Below the pieces are notes generated by a model. It saw only the letters and a program-made list of their open reading frames with translations. It was not told the DNA's origin and did no database searches. Below, piece after piece: positions 23,812-33,705 of a stretch of DNA of 64,000 nucleotides; within the stretch, counting starts at the first letter, position 1, and every line of letters begins with the position of its first letter. Both the position numbers and the translations under genes were made by a program. Location of the stretch: contig JBBAKL010000002.1 in assembly GCA_040403535.1 (NCBI GenBank), positions 57,552 through 121,551 of the forward strand. The letters run 5' to 3'. This stretch comes from JAHEYG01 sp040403535 (lineage in GTDB: Bacteria > Bacteroidota > Bacteroidia > B-17B0 > Aurantibacillaceae).

Positions 23812-24718
23812 TCATTATCACATTCCCGTTCTTTTACAAGCTTGTATTCAAAGCCTTAATATTAAACCGGATGGTGTTTACGTTGATATCACCTTTGGCG
23901 GAGGCGGACATTCAAAAGAAATTCTGAAACATCTTGGTCCTAACGGTAAGCTCATTGCTTTCGATCAGGATAAAGACGCGGCAGCTAATATCCCTGACGA
24001 TAATCGTTTGGTGTTTGTGCCTCAGAATTTTCGTTATCTGAAAAACTATTTACGTATTAACGGATTTAATAAAGTAGATGGTATTTTGGGTGATTTGGGT
24101 GTGTCTTCACATCAATTTGATGTAGCCGAAAGAGGTTTTTCCATTCGTTTCGACGCGCAATTGGATATGCGAATGAATCAGCAAAGCGATTTATCCGCTT
24201 ACGATGTGATTAATAAATACGAAGAAAGACAACTGCTTTCCATATTTAAAAATTACGGTGAGGTTGATAACGCGTTTAAACTGGCTAAAATTATTTGTGA
24301 AAAACGTACTGAAAAAGAGATTGAAAGCACAAACGAATTAAAACAGGTAATAAAACCTTGTATGCCAAAGTTTGAAGAGAACCGCTACCTGGCAAAAGTA
24401 TTTCAAGCCATACGGATGGAAGTAAATCAGGAAATGGAAGCGCTTAAAGAATGTTTAATGCAATGCGTAGAGGTTCTTAAGCCGGGAGGAAGATTGGTGG
24501 TTATGTCATACCACAGTCTGGAAGACCGTTGGGTAAAAAACATCATGAAAACCGGAAATATTGATGGCATTGAAGAAAAAGATATCGTATTCGGAACAAG
24601 TAAAAAGGTGTTTAAGCTTTTAGGTTCAAAACCGATTGTTCCGGATGAAGAAGAAATAAAAAATAACAGTCGTGCCCGCAGCGCAAAACTAAGGGTGGCT
24701 GAAAAATTAGAGTACTAA
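23804..24718 (+). CDS. rsmH: 16S rRNA (cytosine-1402-N4)-methyltransferase
   Basis: SAM-dependent methyltransferase (MraW) modifying C1402 of 16S rRNA. The N-terminal 'YHIPVLLQACIQSL' leads into the SAM-binding 'GVYVDITFGGGGHSKEIL'. 'DGILGDLGVSSHQFD' and 'RFDAQLDMRMN' follow, then 'LKPGGRLVVMSYHSLEDRWV' and the C-terminal 'NSRARSAKLRVAEK'. The product is 304 residues, a normal length. Several in-frame ATGs lie at 23792-23804; I chose the last because it gives a typical N-terminus with only 8 bp overlap. Confidence 0.95.
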   Translation: MSNHYHIPVLLQACIQSLNIKPDGVYVDITFGGGGHSKEILKHLGPNGKLIAFDQDKDAAANIPDDNRLVFVPQNFRYLKNYLRINGFNKVDGILGDLGVSSHQFDVAERGFSIRFDAQLDMRMNQQSDLSAYDVINKYEERQLLSIFKNYGEVDNAFKLAKIICEKRTEKEIESTNELKQVIKPCMPKFEENRYLAKVFQAIRMEVNQEMEALKECLMQCVEVLKPGGRLVVMSYHSLEDRWVKNIMKTGNIDGIEEKDIVFGTSKKVFKLLGSKPIVPDEEEIKNNSRARSAKLRVAEKLEY

Positions 24719-24737
24719 ACATTAACTAAAAAAATAA

Positions 24738-25184
24738 GTGTCCAACAAATTCAGAGAAGTTCCTGCAAAGGAAATTATAGAAGATGAAATTGAAAACGTT
24801 GATTCCAAAAAATCAACAACGGACACCCCTCCCCCTAAAAAACGCAAAAAAGGAGTACTGGCTAAAGGACTTTCAACTGTATTCAGTGGTACTTTTTTAA
24901 CGAATGAGAATACGCTGAAACACGTTCCTTTCATTTTGTTCTTAGCCTTAATAGCCATTTTATACATCGCTAACGGATATTACGCCGATGATAAAATAAG
25001 AGAGGTTAATAAAATCAGCAACGAATTAAAAGAATTGAGATCCGAATATATTTCCACAAAATCGGATCTGATGTTTGTGAGCAAGCAAAGTGAAGTGGCT
25101 AAGGCCGCGGAGCCAATGGGAATTAAAGAACCTATTGTTCCGCCAATGAAAATTGAAGTGGATTCATCTGTTGTAATCAAATAA
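24738..25184 (+). CDS. ftsL: FtsL-like cell division protein
   Basis: A 148-residue bitopic protein. A charged cytoplasmic stretch of about 75 residues with basic KKRKK is followed by one TM segment ('FILFLALIAILYIANGYYA', about 76-94) and a short periplasmic leucine-zipper-like coil. This fits FtsL, which bridges FtsQ/FtsB and the FtsWI synthase. The start is GTG. The cytoplasmic extension is longer than in E. coli FtsL. The assignment rests on position between rsmH and ftsI and on topology, since FtsL sequences diverge strongly. The stop abuts the ftsI start. Confidence 0.82.
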   Translation: MSNKFREVPAKEIIEDEIENVDSKKSTTDTPPPKKRKKGVLAKGLSTVFSGTFLTNENTLKHVPFILFLALIAILYIANGYYADDKIREVNKISNELKELRSEYISTKSDLMFVSKQSEVAKAAEPMGIKEPIVPPMKIEVDSSVVIK

Positions 25185-27311
25185 TTGGAAAATAAGAAAG
25201 ACATATTAAGCCGCGCCTACATTGTATACATACTGATGTGTGTGTTTGCGCTTACTATTCTTTACCGCATTTGTGTGATTCAGTTTAAAGAGGGTGAAAA
25301 ATGGAAAGCAAAAGCAGAATCGCTTACAACAAAAGTTTTTGAAACGGAAGCCGTTCGCGGAAATATTTTTGATGCCAATGGAAATTTATTAGCGACTTCA
25401 CTTCCGTATTATGAAGTAGGAGTGGACATCAACGCTCCGAGTATTGATGATAAATTATTTAACAGTAAAAAAGACTCTTTAGCGTTTTTATTAAGCGACT
25501 TGTTTAAGGATAAAAGCAAACGCGAATATCTACGCATCTTAAAAAGCGCGCGTTCTTCGGGTGATCGTTATGTTATTTTAAAGCGTAATGTTTCCTATAA
25601 GGATCTTCAAACTTTAAAGACATTTCCAATTTTTAAAAAGGGAAGAAGAGGAGGTTTAGTGACTCTTCAAACCAATAAACGCGAACGTCCTTTCCAAATG
25701 CTTGCTGCCCGTACCATTGGTTTATCGCGTGAAGGTGTGAAAGCGGTTGGTCTTGAAGGAGCGTACGATTCCATATTACGTGGCGAAGGTGGTAAACGAT
25801 TAATGCAAAAAATTGCTGGCGATGTATGGCGACCAATTAACGATGAAAGTGAAGTGGAATCGAAAGACGGAAGCGATTTGTACTCTACTATTGATATTAA
25901 TATTCAGGATGTGGCTGAACACGCGCTTTTGAAAACGTTAGTGAAAAATGCTGCTTCCTACGGATGTGCGGTATTAATGGAAGTTAAAACCGGTGAGGTG
26001 AGAGCAATTGCCAATTTAACACGCAACGAAAAAGATTCAACATCTTATTCCGAAAATTTAAATTATGCCATTGGTTATGCCACTGAACCCGGCTCAACAT
26101 TTAAACTGGCTTCTTTATTAGCGGTTATTGATGATTATAACGTGAGTTTAGAAGAAAAGGTGTTTGTAGGAAATGGCGAAGCAATCTATTTCGATCGTAA
26201 GATGCGCGATTCGCACGCTCCTGAGAGTCCTACATTAACAGTGCAGCGCATATTCGAAACTTCTTCCAATGTTGGAGTAAGTAAAATTATCACAAAGTAC
26301 TATTCTAAAAATCCGCAACAATTTGTAGATAAATTAAATTCTTTCCATTTAAATCGTAGGTTAGGATTAACTATTCCTGGTGAGGCAAAACCGCTAATAA
26401 AACAAACAAAAGATAAAGACTGGTACAAGACTACTTTGCCATGGATGAGCTATGGTTACGAAAGTATGATTACCCCAATGCAAACATTGGCTCTTTACAA
26501 TGCTGTTGCCAACGATGGTAAAATGGTGAAGCCACGCTTTGTAAGAGAAATAAAAAGAAATGGTGTAACAGTAAAAACATTTTCAACAGAAGTATTAAAC
26601 GAACAAATCGTAAAAAAGGAAACCATCATAAAAGCCAAAAAAATGATGGAAGGTGTTGTTCAGAACGGAACCGGAAAAGGATTAAACATCACAGCCTTTA
26701 AGGTTGGCGGAAAAACAGGTACTGCTCAGATTGCAAAAAAAGGTGGAGGATACGGAGCAGAAGGTAATCGTTTATATCAGGCTTCGTTTGTAGGTTATTT
26801 TCCTGCCGACAAACCATTATACACTTGTATTGTAATCATCAATTCACCAAGTAATGGTATTTATTATGGAGGTTTAGTAGCAGGCCCGGTATTTAAAGAA
26901 ATAGCTGAGAAAGTTTATTCGGCAAGCTTAGATTTTATTGAGCCAATTAATAACAAGCCTTCATTACTGACTAAAGCGCCGGAAACTATTAAGTCAAAAG
27001 GTGCGGAGTTAGAAAAGGTTTGTAAGACATTTAATTTACCAGGTAAAATAGGAGCAGAGGCTGGTAAATATGTAAGCAAAAACTCGACAGACAGTACAAA
27101 AATCGTATTAGTTGAAAGCAACATCGAAAGTTTATTAAAAAAAGGAATGGTTCCCAATTTACAGGGATTATCTGCAAAAGATGCTCTGTATTTATTAGAG
27201 AATAACGGATTAAATGTAAAACTGTTTGGTGTTGGAACAGTAAGAAAGCAATCAATAGAGGCGGGAAAAAAATTTAATAAAGGCGATAAAATAAGTTTAA
27301 TTCTAAGTTAA
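25185..27311 (+). CDS. ftsI: Penicillin-binding protein, division transpeptidase with PASTA domain
   Basis: Septal peptidoglycan transpeptidase (PBP3 class) of 708 residues. One N-terminal TM ('AYIVYILMCVFALTILYRIC') is followed by the PBP dimerisation domain. The transpeptidase has SxxK as STFK (Ser304-Lys307), SSN at 360-362 and KTGT at 510-513. A C-terminal PASTA domain occupies about residues 648-708 ('VPNLQGLSAKDALYLLENNG'), the extension seen in many Bacteroidota FtsI proteins. The TTG start follows the ftsL stop directly, which suggests coupling. It pairs with FtsW encoded downstream. Confidence 0.95.
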   Translation: MENKKDILSRAYIVYILMCVFALTILYRICVIQFKEGEKWKAKAESLTTKVFETEAVRGNIFDANGNLLATSLPYYEVGVDINAPSIDDKLFNSKKDSLAFLLSDLFKDKSKREYLRILKSARSSGDRYVILKRNVSYKDLQTLKTFPIFKKGRRGGLVTLQTNKRERPFQMLAARTIGLSREGVKAVGLEGAYDSILRGEGGKRLMQKIAGDVWRPINDESEVESKDGSDLYSTIDINIQDVAEHALLKTLVKNAASYGCAVLMEVKTGEVRAIANLTRNEKDSTSYSENLNYAIGYATEPGSTFKLASLLAVIDDYNVSLEEKVFVGNGEAIYFDRKMRDSHAPESPTLTVQRIFETSSNVGVSKIITKYYSKNPQQFVDKLNSFHLNRRLGLTIPGEAKPLIKQTKDKDWYKTTLPWMSYGYESMITPMQTLALYNAVANDGKMVKPRFVREIKRNGVTVKTFSTEVLNEQIVKKETIIKAKKMMEGVVQNGTGKGLNITAFKVGGKTGTAQIAKKGGGYGAEGNRLYQASFVGYFPADKPLYTCIVIINSPSNGIYYGGLVAGPVFKEIAEKVYSASLDFIEPINNKPSLLTKAPETIKSKGAELEKVCKTFNLPGKIGAEAGKYVSKNSTDSTKIVLVESNIESLLKKGMVPNLQGLSAKDALYLLENNGLNVKLFGVGTVRKQSIEAGKKFNKGDKISLILS

Positions 27312-27312
27312 G

Positions 27313-28776
27313 GTGAAACTATTAAGCGAAATATTATACAAAACACGAATGGAGGAAGTAATTGGTTCTACACACATGGCCATTTCTTCCGTAACTTTTG
27401 ATTCGCGCAAAGTAAAAAAAGACACTTTGTTTGTCGCTACACGTGGTACTGCTACCGACGGACATAAATACATTGAAACAGCTATTCAGGCAGGCGCTGT
27501 TGCCATTGTTTGCGAAGAACTTCCTGAAATTTTAAAAGAGAATGTTACTTATGTGAAAGTAACCGATTCTACGCACGCGTTAGGATTTATTGCTTGTAAT
27601 TATTACGATAACCCTTCTCAAAAATTAAAACTGGTTGGTGTTACCGGAACAAATGGCAAAACAACAACAGTAACCTTGTTGTTTAACTTATTCAGAACCT
27701 TAGGGTACAATGTTGGTTTATTGTCAACCGTACAAAATAAAATCAACAACAACATCATCCCATCAACACATACTACTCCCGATGCTTTGTCGCTTAACGA
27801 ATTATTGGCAACAATGGTTGAGCAAGGTTGTGATTACGCGTTTATGGAGGTAAGTTCGCACGCGGTGGTTCAAAACCGAATTGCAGGTATCCATTTTACA
27901 GGTGCCGTGTTTACCAATATCACACACGACCATTTAGATTATCACAAAACATTTGACGAATACATTAAAGCAAAAAAACGCTTTTTTGATCATTTATCAG
28001 AAGATGCTTTTGCAATTACCAATAAAGATGATAAGAATGGTATGGTGATGCTGCAAAACACCAAAGCACATAAGTATTCTTACAGTTTAAAAAATGTGGC
28101 TGATTATAAATGCCGCATCATCGAAAATCATTTAAACGGTTTATTGCTTAATATAAATAACCATGAGGTTTGGGTGAAGCTGATCGGAACATTTAATGCT
28201 TACAATGTTCTGGCTGTATTTGCTGTTGCTCATTTACTAAAGCAGGATGTTATCAATATTTTAACAACGTTAAGTAATCTTAATTCAGTTGAAGGTCGAT
28301 TTCAATACGTAAAATCAAACGCTGGCATCATCGGAATTGTTGATTATGCGCATACGCCTGACGCATTAAAAAATGTTCTTGAAACAATTAAGGATATTCG
28401 CACCGGTAATGAAAATGTAATTACTTTGGTTGGTTGCGGTGGCGATCGTGACTCGGCTAAGCGCCCGGTTATGGCAAATATCGCTTGTCAGTATAGTAAT
28501 AAAGTTATTCTTACTTCCGATAATCCGCGCAGCGAAGATCCCGAAGAAATTTTAAATCAGATGCAGGCCGGCGTTGAACCAACCGATGTAAAGAAAACGT
28601 TGCGTATCAGCGACAGAAAAGAAGCTATAAAAACCGCGTGTACTTTGGCTCAAAAAGGCGATATCATTTTAATTGCCGGAAAAGGACACGAAAAATATCA
28701 AGAGATAAAAGGGGTTAAGCATCCATTTGATGATTTAGAAATTTTAAAGGAAACCATTAAAACATTAGATATATAA
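27313..28776 (+). CDS. murE: UDP-MurNAc-tripeptide ligase (meso-diaminopimelate-adding)
   Basis: Mur ligase adding the third residue of the stem peptide. The ATP P-loop 'GVTGTNGKTTT' is near residues 110-120, 'NITHDHLDYHKTFDEYIKAK' carries the carbamylated lysine region, and 'DYAHTPDALKNVL' follows. DNPR at 403-406 is the motif that selects meso-diaminopimelate rather than lysine. The product is 487 residues. The start is GTG, one base after the ftsI stop. No murF follows, unlike the E. coli cluster. Confidence 0.96.
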   Translation: MKLLSEILYKTRMEEVIGSTHMAISSVTFDSRKVKKDTLFVATRGTATDGHKYIETAIQAGAVAIVCEELPEILKENVTYVKVTDSTHALGFIACNYYDNPSQKLKLVGVTGTNGKTTTVTLLFNLFRTLGYNVGLLSTVQNKINNNIIPSTHTTPDALSLNELLATMVEQGCDYAFMEVSSHAVVQNRIAGIHFTGAVFTNITHDHLDYHKTFDEYIKAKKRFFDHLSEDAFAITNKDDKNGMVMLQNTKAHKYSYSLKNVADYKCRIIENHLNGLLLNINNHEVWVKLIGTFNAYNVLAVFAVAHLLKQDVINILTTLSNLNSVEGRFQYVKSNAGIIGIVDYAHTPDALKNVLETIKDIRTGNENVITLVGCGGDRDSAKRPVMANIACQYSNKVILTSDNPRSEDPEEILNQMQAGVEPTDVKKTLRISDRKEAIKTACTLAQKGDIILIAGKGHEKYQEIKGVKHPFDDLEILKETIKTLDI

Positions 28777-28777
28777 T

Positions 28778-30037
28778 ATGCTGTACTATTTGTTTCAATA
28801 CTTAGATAAAATTGATTTACCGGGAGCGGGTGTATTTCAGTACATCTCATTCCGTGCAGCATTGGCACTAATTACTTCTTTAATAATATCTCTTGTATTT
28901 GGTAAACGCATTATCGAATTCATCCGTCGTAAACAAATTGGCGAAACGATACGCGAGTTAGGTTTGGAAGGTCAGGTTCAAAAAACAGGAACTCCAACCA
29001 TGGGAGGTTTAATAATCATTTTGGCAATAATTATCCCTACACTGTTGTTTACAAAAGTTTTGAATGTATACATCATTTTAATGTTGATTTCAACAGTTTG
29101 GTTGGGCGGTATTGGTTTTTTGGATGATTACATCAAAGTATTTAAAAAGAACAAAGAAGGATTGCAAGGAAAGTTTAAAGTAATTGGACAAATTGGTATC
29201 GGATTAATTGTAGGTGGTGTATTGTATTTTCATCCGGATGTGGTAATAAAGGAGCGTGTTGAAAGAACCGGAGCCGACATTGGAAAGATTACCGGACAAA
29301 CAGAAGTTAATTTGCACGCGCCAAAGTACGCCGAAACACCAACCAAAACATTAAAAACCACCATTCCATTTTTCAAAAACAACGAAATGGATTATGGCAA
29401 ATTCATTTCATGGTTATGTGATGATTGCTCAAAATACGGATGGATCATCTTTATTCCAATGGTAATTTTGATTGTTACAGCCGTATCTAACGGTGCGAAC
29501 ATAACCGACGGCATCGACGGATTGGCTGCTGGTACCAGCGCGATTATTGGTGTGACATTAGGCATACTGGCTTATGTATCCGGTAACATGGTCTTCGCCG
29601 ATTATTTAAATATCATGTATTTGCCAAATACGGGTGAGCTGGTTGTGTTTATCGCGGCATTTGTTGGTGCCTGTGTTGGTTTCCTTTGGTACAATGCCTA
29701 TCCTGCTCAGGTATTCATGGGCGATACCGGATCACTTGCTATCGGAGGTATTATTGCAGTATTCGCCATTGCCATCCGAAAAGAATTATTGATTCCGATT
29801 TTATGTGGTGTGTTTTTGGTAGAAAATCTTTCTGTGATAATGCAAGTGTTTTATTTCAAGTATCAAAAGAAAAAACGCGGATTAGAATACGCTCAAACAC
29901 ATCGTTTATTTAAAATGGCTCCCTTACATCACCATTATCAGAAGGTAGGTTTTCACGAATCGAAAATTGTGATGCGTTTTTTTATTATCGGATTAGCATT
30001 AGCAGTACTAACCATTGTAACACTTAAGTTAAGATAA
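28778..30037 (+). CDS. mraY: Phospho-N-acetylmuramoyl-pentapeptide transferase
   Basis: Integral membrane enzyme forming lipid I from UDP-MurNAc-pentapeptide and undecaprenyl phosphate. Of 419 residues, most are in about ten TM segments. Conserved parts are 'GTPTMGGLIII', 'LDDYIKVFKKNKEGL' (catalytic Asp pair), 'NITDGIDGLAAG', 'FMGDTGSLAIGG' and the cytoplasmic 'MAPLHHHYQ'. A loop of about 60 residues after TM4 ('VIKERVERTGADIG...') is longer than in E. coli, as often in Bacteroidota. It follows murE by one base. Confidence 0.96.
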   Translation: MLYYLFQYLDKIDLPGAGVFQYISFRAALALITSLIISLVFGKRIIEFIRRKQIGETIRELGLEGQVQKTGTPTMGGLIIILAIIIPTLLFTKVLNVYIILMLISTVWLGGIGFLDDYIKVFKKNKEGLQGKFKVIGQIGIGLIVGGVLYFHPDVVIKERVERTGADIGKITGQTEVNLHAPKYAETPTKTLKTTIPFFKNNEMDYGKFISWLCDDCSKYGWIIFIPMVILIVTAVSNGANITDGIDGLAAGTSAIIGVTLGILAYVSGNMVFADYLNIMYLPNTGELVVFIAAFVGACVGFLWYNAYPAQVFMGDTGSLAIGGIIAVFAIAIRKELLIPILCGVFLVENLSVIMQVFYFKYQKKKRGLEYAQTHRLFKMAPLHHHYQKVGFHESKIVMRFFIIGLALAVLTIVTLKLR

Positions 30038-30038
30038 G

Positions 30039-31388
30039 TTGAAACAAAGAATTGTCATATTAGGTAGCGGCGAAAGCGGAGTAGGAAGCGCCATTCTGGC
30101 TAAACAGAAGGGCTATGATGTATTTGTTTCTGATAAGGGAAGTATTAAAGACAAATATAAAAAGCCATTACAGGATAATAATATTGCGTTTGAAGAAGGA
30201 CAGCATACAGAATACTTGATTTTAAACGCTACTGAAGTGATTAAGAGTCCGGGTATTCCTGAAAAAGCTGAACTGGTAAAAAAATTAAGAGCGAAAAATA
30301 TTCCAGTTATATCTGAGATTGAATTTGCCGGTCGTTATACCAACGCAAAGAAAATATGTATCACCGGAAGTAACGGAAAAACAACTACAACGATGTTAAC
30401 CTACCACATCCTTAAAAAAGCAGGATACAATGTAGGGCTTGGCGGAAATGTTGGAAAGAGTTTTGCTATGCAGGTAGCAACAGAAAACTTTGATTACTAT
30501 GTATTAGAGTTAAGTAGTTTTCAGTTGGATGATATGTATGAGTTTAAGGCAGATGTGGCGGTGCTTTTAAATATTACGCCTGATCATCTCGACCGTTACG
30601 ATTACAAATTTGAGAATTATACCAAATCCAAGTTTCGTATTACTCAAAACCAAACCAAAACCGATGCTTTTGTGTACTGTGATGATGATGAAGTGATGAA
30701 AGAGTTTATGAAGCATCATGAGATTAAAGCGCAAAAAGTGCCATTCAGTATTAAACACAAGATTGAAGGCGAAGGCGCTTATTTAAACGAGAAACAAATA
30801 ACCCTTAATTATAAAAACCAAAACCAAAATCCCTTAATTATGACAATCGAACAATTAGCACTTCAAGGTAAACACAATGTTTACAATTCAATGGCTGCTT
30901 CATTAGCAGCTCGTATCGTTGATGTACGTAAAGAAACCATTCGCGAAAGCTTACAGGATTTCCAAAATGTTGAACACCGTTTGGAATTTGTTGCTTCAAT
31001 TAATGGAATCGAATTCATTAACGATTCAAAAGCAACAAATGTAAATTCAGCATGGTATGCTTTAGAAAGTATGCAAAAGCCAACCGTTTGGATTTGCGGA
31101 GGACAAGACAAAGGAAACGACTATAACGAATTATTAGACATCGTCAAGCACAAAGTGAAAGCTATTGTTTGCTTAGGTGTTGAAAATGCTAAAATTATTG
31201 AGGCATTTAAGGGAGTTGTAGATACAATTGTAGAAACTAAAACTGCAGCTGATGCGGTGGCGGCTTCTTACAAACTGGCAAAAAAAGGTGATGCCGTATT
31301 GCTGTCTCCTGCGTGCGCTAGTTTTGATTTATTTCAGAATTACGAAGATCGCGGTATGCAATTTAAAGGAGCGGTACGTAGCTTATAG
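30039..31388 (+). CDS. murD: UDP-N-acetylmuramoylalanine--D-glutamate ligase
   Basis: Mur ligase adding D-Glu in the cytoplasm. It has 'ILGSGESGVGSAILAK' in the N-terminal Rossmann domain, P-loop 'CITGSNGKTTTTML', the 'LNITPDHLDRYDYKFENYTKSKFRI' block, and C-terminal 'FINDSKATNVNSAWYALESM' with 'WICGGQDKGNDY'. Length 449 is normal. The start is TTG, one base after the mraY stop. Confidence 0.96.
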   Translation: MKQRIVILGSGESGVGSAILAKQKGYDVFVSDKGSIKDKYKKPLQDNNIAFEEGQHTEYLILNATEVIKSPGIPEKAELVKKLRAKNIPVISEIEFAGRYTNAKKICITGSNGKTTTTMLTYHILKKAGYNVGLGGNVGKSFAMQVATENFDYYVLELSSFQLDDMYEFKADVAVLLNITPDHLDRYDYKFENYTKSKFRITQNQTKTDAFVYCDDDEVMKEFMKHHEIKAQKVPFSIKHKIEGEGAYLNEKQITLNYKNQNQNPLIMTIEQLALQGKHNVYNSMAASLAARIVDVRKETIRESLQDFQNVEHRLEFVASINGIEFINDSKATNVNSAWYALESMQKPTVWICGGQDKGNDYNELLDIVKHKVKAIVCLGVENAKIIEAFKGVVDTIVETKTAADAVAASYKLAKKGDAVLLSPACASFDLFQNYEDRGMQFKGAVRSL

Positions 31389-31415
31389 TTCATTCAAGTA
31401 TTTTAAGGAAACACA

Positions 31416-32564
31416 ATGAAGCTTTTTAATTATTTAAAAGGAGATAAAGTTATATGGGCAATAATGTTATTATTGTCACTAATCTCCATTTTGGTAGTTT
31501 ATAGCGCCATTGTAACGCTTGCACATAAATTTAAGCAAGGAAACACCGAGTATTATTTGATAAAACACGTTGTGATTATTTCGCTGGGATTTGGTTTGAC
31601 TTACGTGTTTCATAAAATAAAGTATACCGTGTTTTCTAAAGTGGCGCAAATCGGATTTGTTCTTTCAATTCCTTTATTGCTTTACACCTTATTACGTGGT
31701 GTTAGCGCAGGGGATGCAAATCGCTGGGTTGAAATTCCGGGATTAGGCTTAACGTTTCAAACATCCGATATCGCCAAGCTCATGTTGTTGATGTATGTTG
31801 CCCGTGTGCTTACCACTAAGCAAGATCAGCTGGGTGAATTTAAAGCACTAGTTAAATTTCTCCTGATTCCTATTGGTGTTATTTGCGGACTGATTTTACC
31901 CGCTAACTTCTCCACAGCGGCATTATTATTTGCAAACTGTGTTTTTTTAATGTTTGTTGGCCGTATTAAAATCAGATTCCTGCTTTATATTTTTGGAGCG
32001 GGTTTGGTTTTCGCATTGTTATTGGGCATCGTTATTTATCAGTTCCCAAATGCAATTCCGCGCGGTGCTACCTGGAAAGCACGTATCGAAAATTTCTCGA
32101 AGGGTGATTCAAAAAGCAATTATCAGTCGGAACAAGCTAAAATTGCCATTGCTACCGGTGGTGTTATTGGAAAAGGTCCGGGTAACAGCACGCAACGCGC
32201 GTTTTTACCGCAGGCTTCTTCCGACTTTATTTATGCCATCATTATAGAAGAGTACGGGTTATTTATTGGTTTTTTAATGCTCTTCCTTTATATGATATTT
32301 TTATTCAGAGGCATCCGTATAATGCGCGATTCGGAAAAACCGTTTGGCGGTTATCTCGCAACCGGACTAGCATTTAGTCTGGTATTTCAGGCATTAATTA
32401 ATATGGCAGTTGCAGTGAATTTGTTCCCTGTAACCGGTCAGCCTTTGCCTTTAGTAAGTATGGGAGGAACTTCCATCTGGTTTACCTGTATAGCTATCGG
32501 AATAATATTAAGCGTAAGCAGAAGTAGTAACGATAAAACGGAAGAGAATCTTGAAGAAGCTTAA
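31416..32564 (+). CDS. ftsW: SEDS peptidoglycan glycosyltransferase FtsW
   Basis: Polytopic septal glycosyltransferase of 382 residues, polymerising lipid II with FtsI. It has about ten TM segments and SEDS signatures: 'NRWVEIPGLGLTFQTSDIAK', 'GPGNSTQRAFLPQASSDFIYA' (periplasmic loop near the catalytic Asp) and 'PLVSMGGTSIWFTCIAIGIIL'. The ATG at 31416 is 27 bp after murD. Its 3' end overlaps murG by 14 bp. Confidence 0.95.
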   Translation: MKLFNYLKGDKVIWAIMLLLSLISILVVYSAIVTLAHKFKQGNTEYYLIKHVVIISLGFGLTYVFHKIKYTVFSKVAQIGFVLSIPLLLYTLLRGVSAGDANRWVEIPGLGLTFQTSDIAKLMLLMYVARVLTTKQDQLGEFKALVKFLLIPIGVICGLILPANFSTAALLFANCVFLMFVGRIKIRFLLYIFGAGLVFALLLGIVIYQFPNAIPRGATWKARIENFSKGDSKSNYQSEQAKIAIATGGVIGKGPGNSTQRAFLPQASSDFIYAIIIEEYGLFIGFLMLFLYMIFLFRGIRIMRDSEKPFGGYLATGLAFSLVFQALINMAVAVNLFPVTGQPLPLVSMGGTSIWFTCIAIGIILSVSRSSNDKTEENLEEA

Positions 32565-33660
32565 AGTGATATTAAGTGGCGGTGGTACGGGTGGACATAT
32601 TTTTCCGGCTGTATCCATAGCTAATGAAATAAAAAAAATGGTTCCTGATGCCGAAATTTTATTTGTAGGCGCATTGGGAAAAATGGAAATGGAAAAAGTT
32701 CCTGCTGCCGGTTATAAAATTATTGGTTTACCAATAGCGGGCATTCAGCGAAAATTTACTCTGGCTAATCTTAAGTTTCCGTTTTTATTGATTCAAAGTA
32801 TATTAAAAGCGCGCTCTATTGTAAAGGATTTTAAACCGGATGTAGTAGTAGGTACCGGAGGGTATGCAAGCGGACCGTTACTTCGTGCCGCCACATCAAT
32901 GGGGATTCCTGCCTTAATACAAGAGCAAAATTCATTTGCAGGTATCACAAATAAGTGGCTGGCAAAAAAAGCGGCTAAAATTTGTGTGGCGTATGAGGGA
33001 ATGGAAAAATTCTTTCCTAAAGAAAAAATACTATTAACCGGTAATCCGGTGCGTCAGGATATTAAAGATGTTTCCGGTCTAAAAACTGAGGGACAAAATT
33101 ATTTCGGGTTGAATCCTAACCAAAAAACCTTACTGGTTATTGGAGGAAGTTTAGGTGCAAAAGGAATTAACGAAGGCATAGGTGAAGGCTTACATATATT
33201 GGCAGACAATAACATTCAGTTAATCTGGCAAACGGGTAAAGTGTATTTCGAAAAGGCACAACAACAGGCAGCACCTTTCGAATCAAAAAACATTAAGGCG
33301 GTTGATTTTATTTCAAGAATGGATTTAGCTTATGCCATTGCTGATGCTGTTGTTTCAAGGGCAGGAGCAGGCGCTGTTTCTGAATTATGTATCGTAAAAA
33401 AAGCTTGCATTCTGGTTCCTCTTCCTACGGCTGCCGAAGATCATCAAACACAAAACGCAATGGCTTTAGTTAACAAGAAAGCGGCAATTTTGGTAAAAGA
33501 TACAGAATGCAGGGAAAAACTGGTAAAAGAAGCAGTCGCATTAATCAATAACGAGTCATTAAAAAGGGAATTAGAAAACAATATGGCGCCATTAGCTTAT
33601 CATAATTCAGCAAATGTGATAGCATTAGAAGTTTTGAAATTAGCAAATTATAAAATTTAA
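32551..33660 (+). CDS. murG: UDP-GlcNAc--lipid I N-acetylglucosaminyltransferase
   Basis: Peripheral membrane GT-B glycosyltransferase converting lipid I to lipid II; 369 residues. Typical signatures are 'SGGGTGGHIFPAVSIANEI' at the N-terminus, 'KPDVVVGTGGYASGPLLRAA', 'GGSLGAKGINEGI', and 'SRAGAGAVSEL' in the donor site. The TTG start at 32551 lies inside the ftsW end; translation is probably coupled. Confidence 0.95.
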   Translation: MKKLKVILSGGGTGGHIFPAVSIANEIKKMVPDAEILFVGALGKMEMEKVPAAGYKIIGLPIAGIQRKFTLANLKFPFLLIQSILKARSIVKDFKPDVVVGTGGYASGPLLRAATSMGIPALIQEQNSFAGITNKWLAKKAAKICVAYEGMEKFFPKEKILLTGNPVRQDIKDVSGLKTEGQNYFGLNPNQKTLLVIGGSLGAKGINEGIGEGLHILADNNIQLIWQTGKVYFEKAQQQAAPFESKNIKAVDFISRMDLAYAIADAVVSRAGAGAVSELCIVKKACILVPLPTAAEDHQTQNAMALVNKKAAILVKDTECREKLVKEAVALINNESLKRELENNMAPLAYHNSANVIALEVLKLANYKI

Positions 33661-33705
33661 AACCTTTATCCTATCCTTTAAATAGAGAGTCGCAATTCAG
33701 GTCAG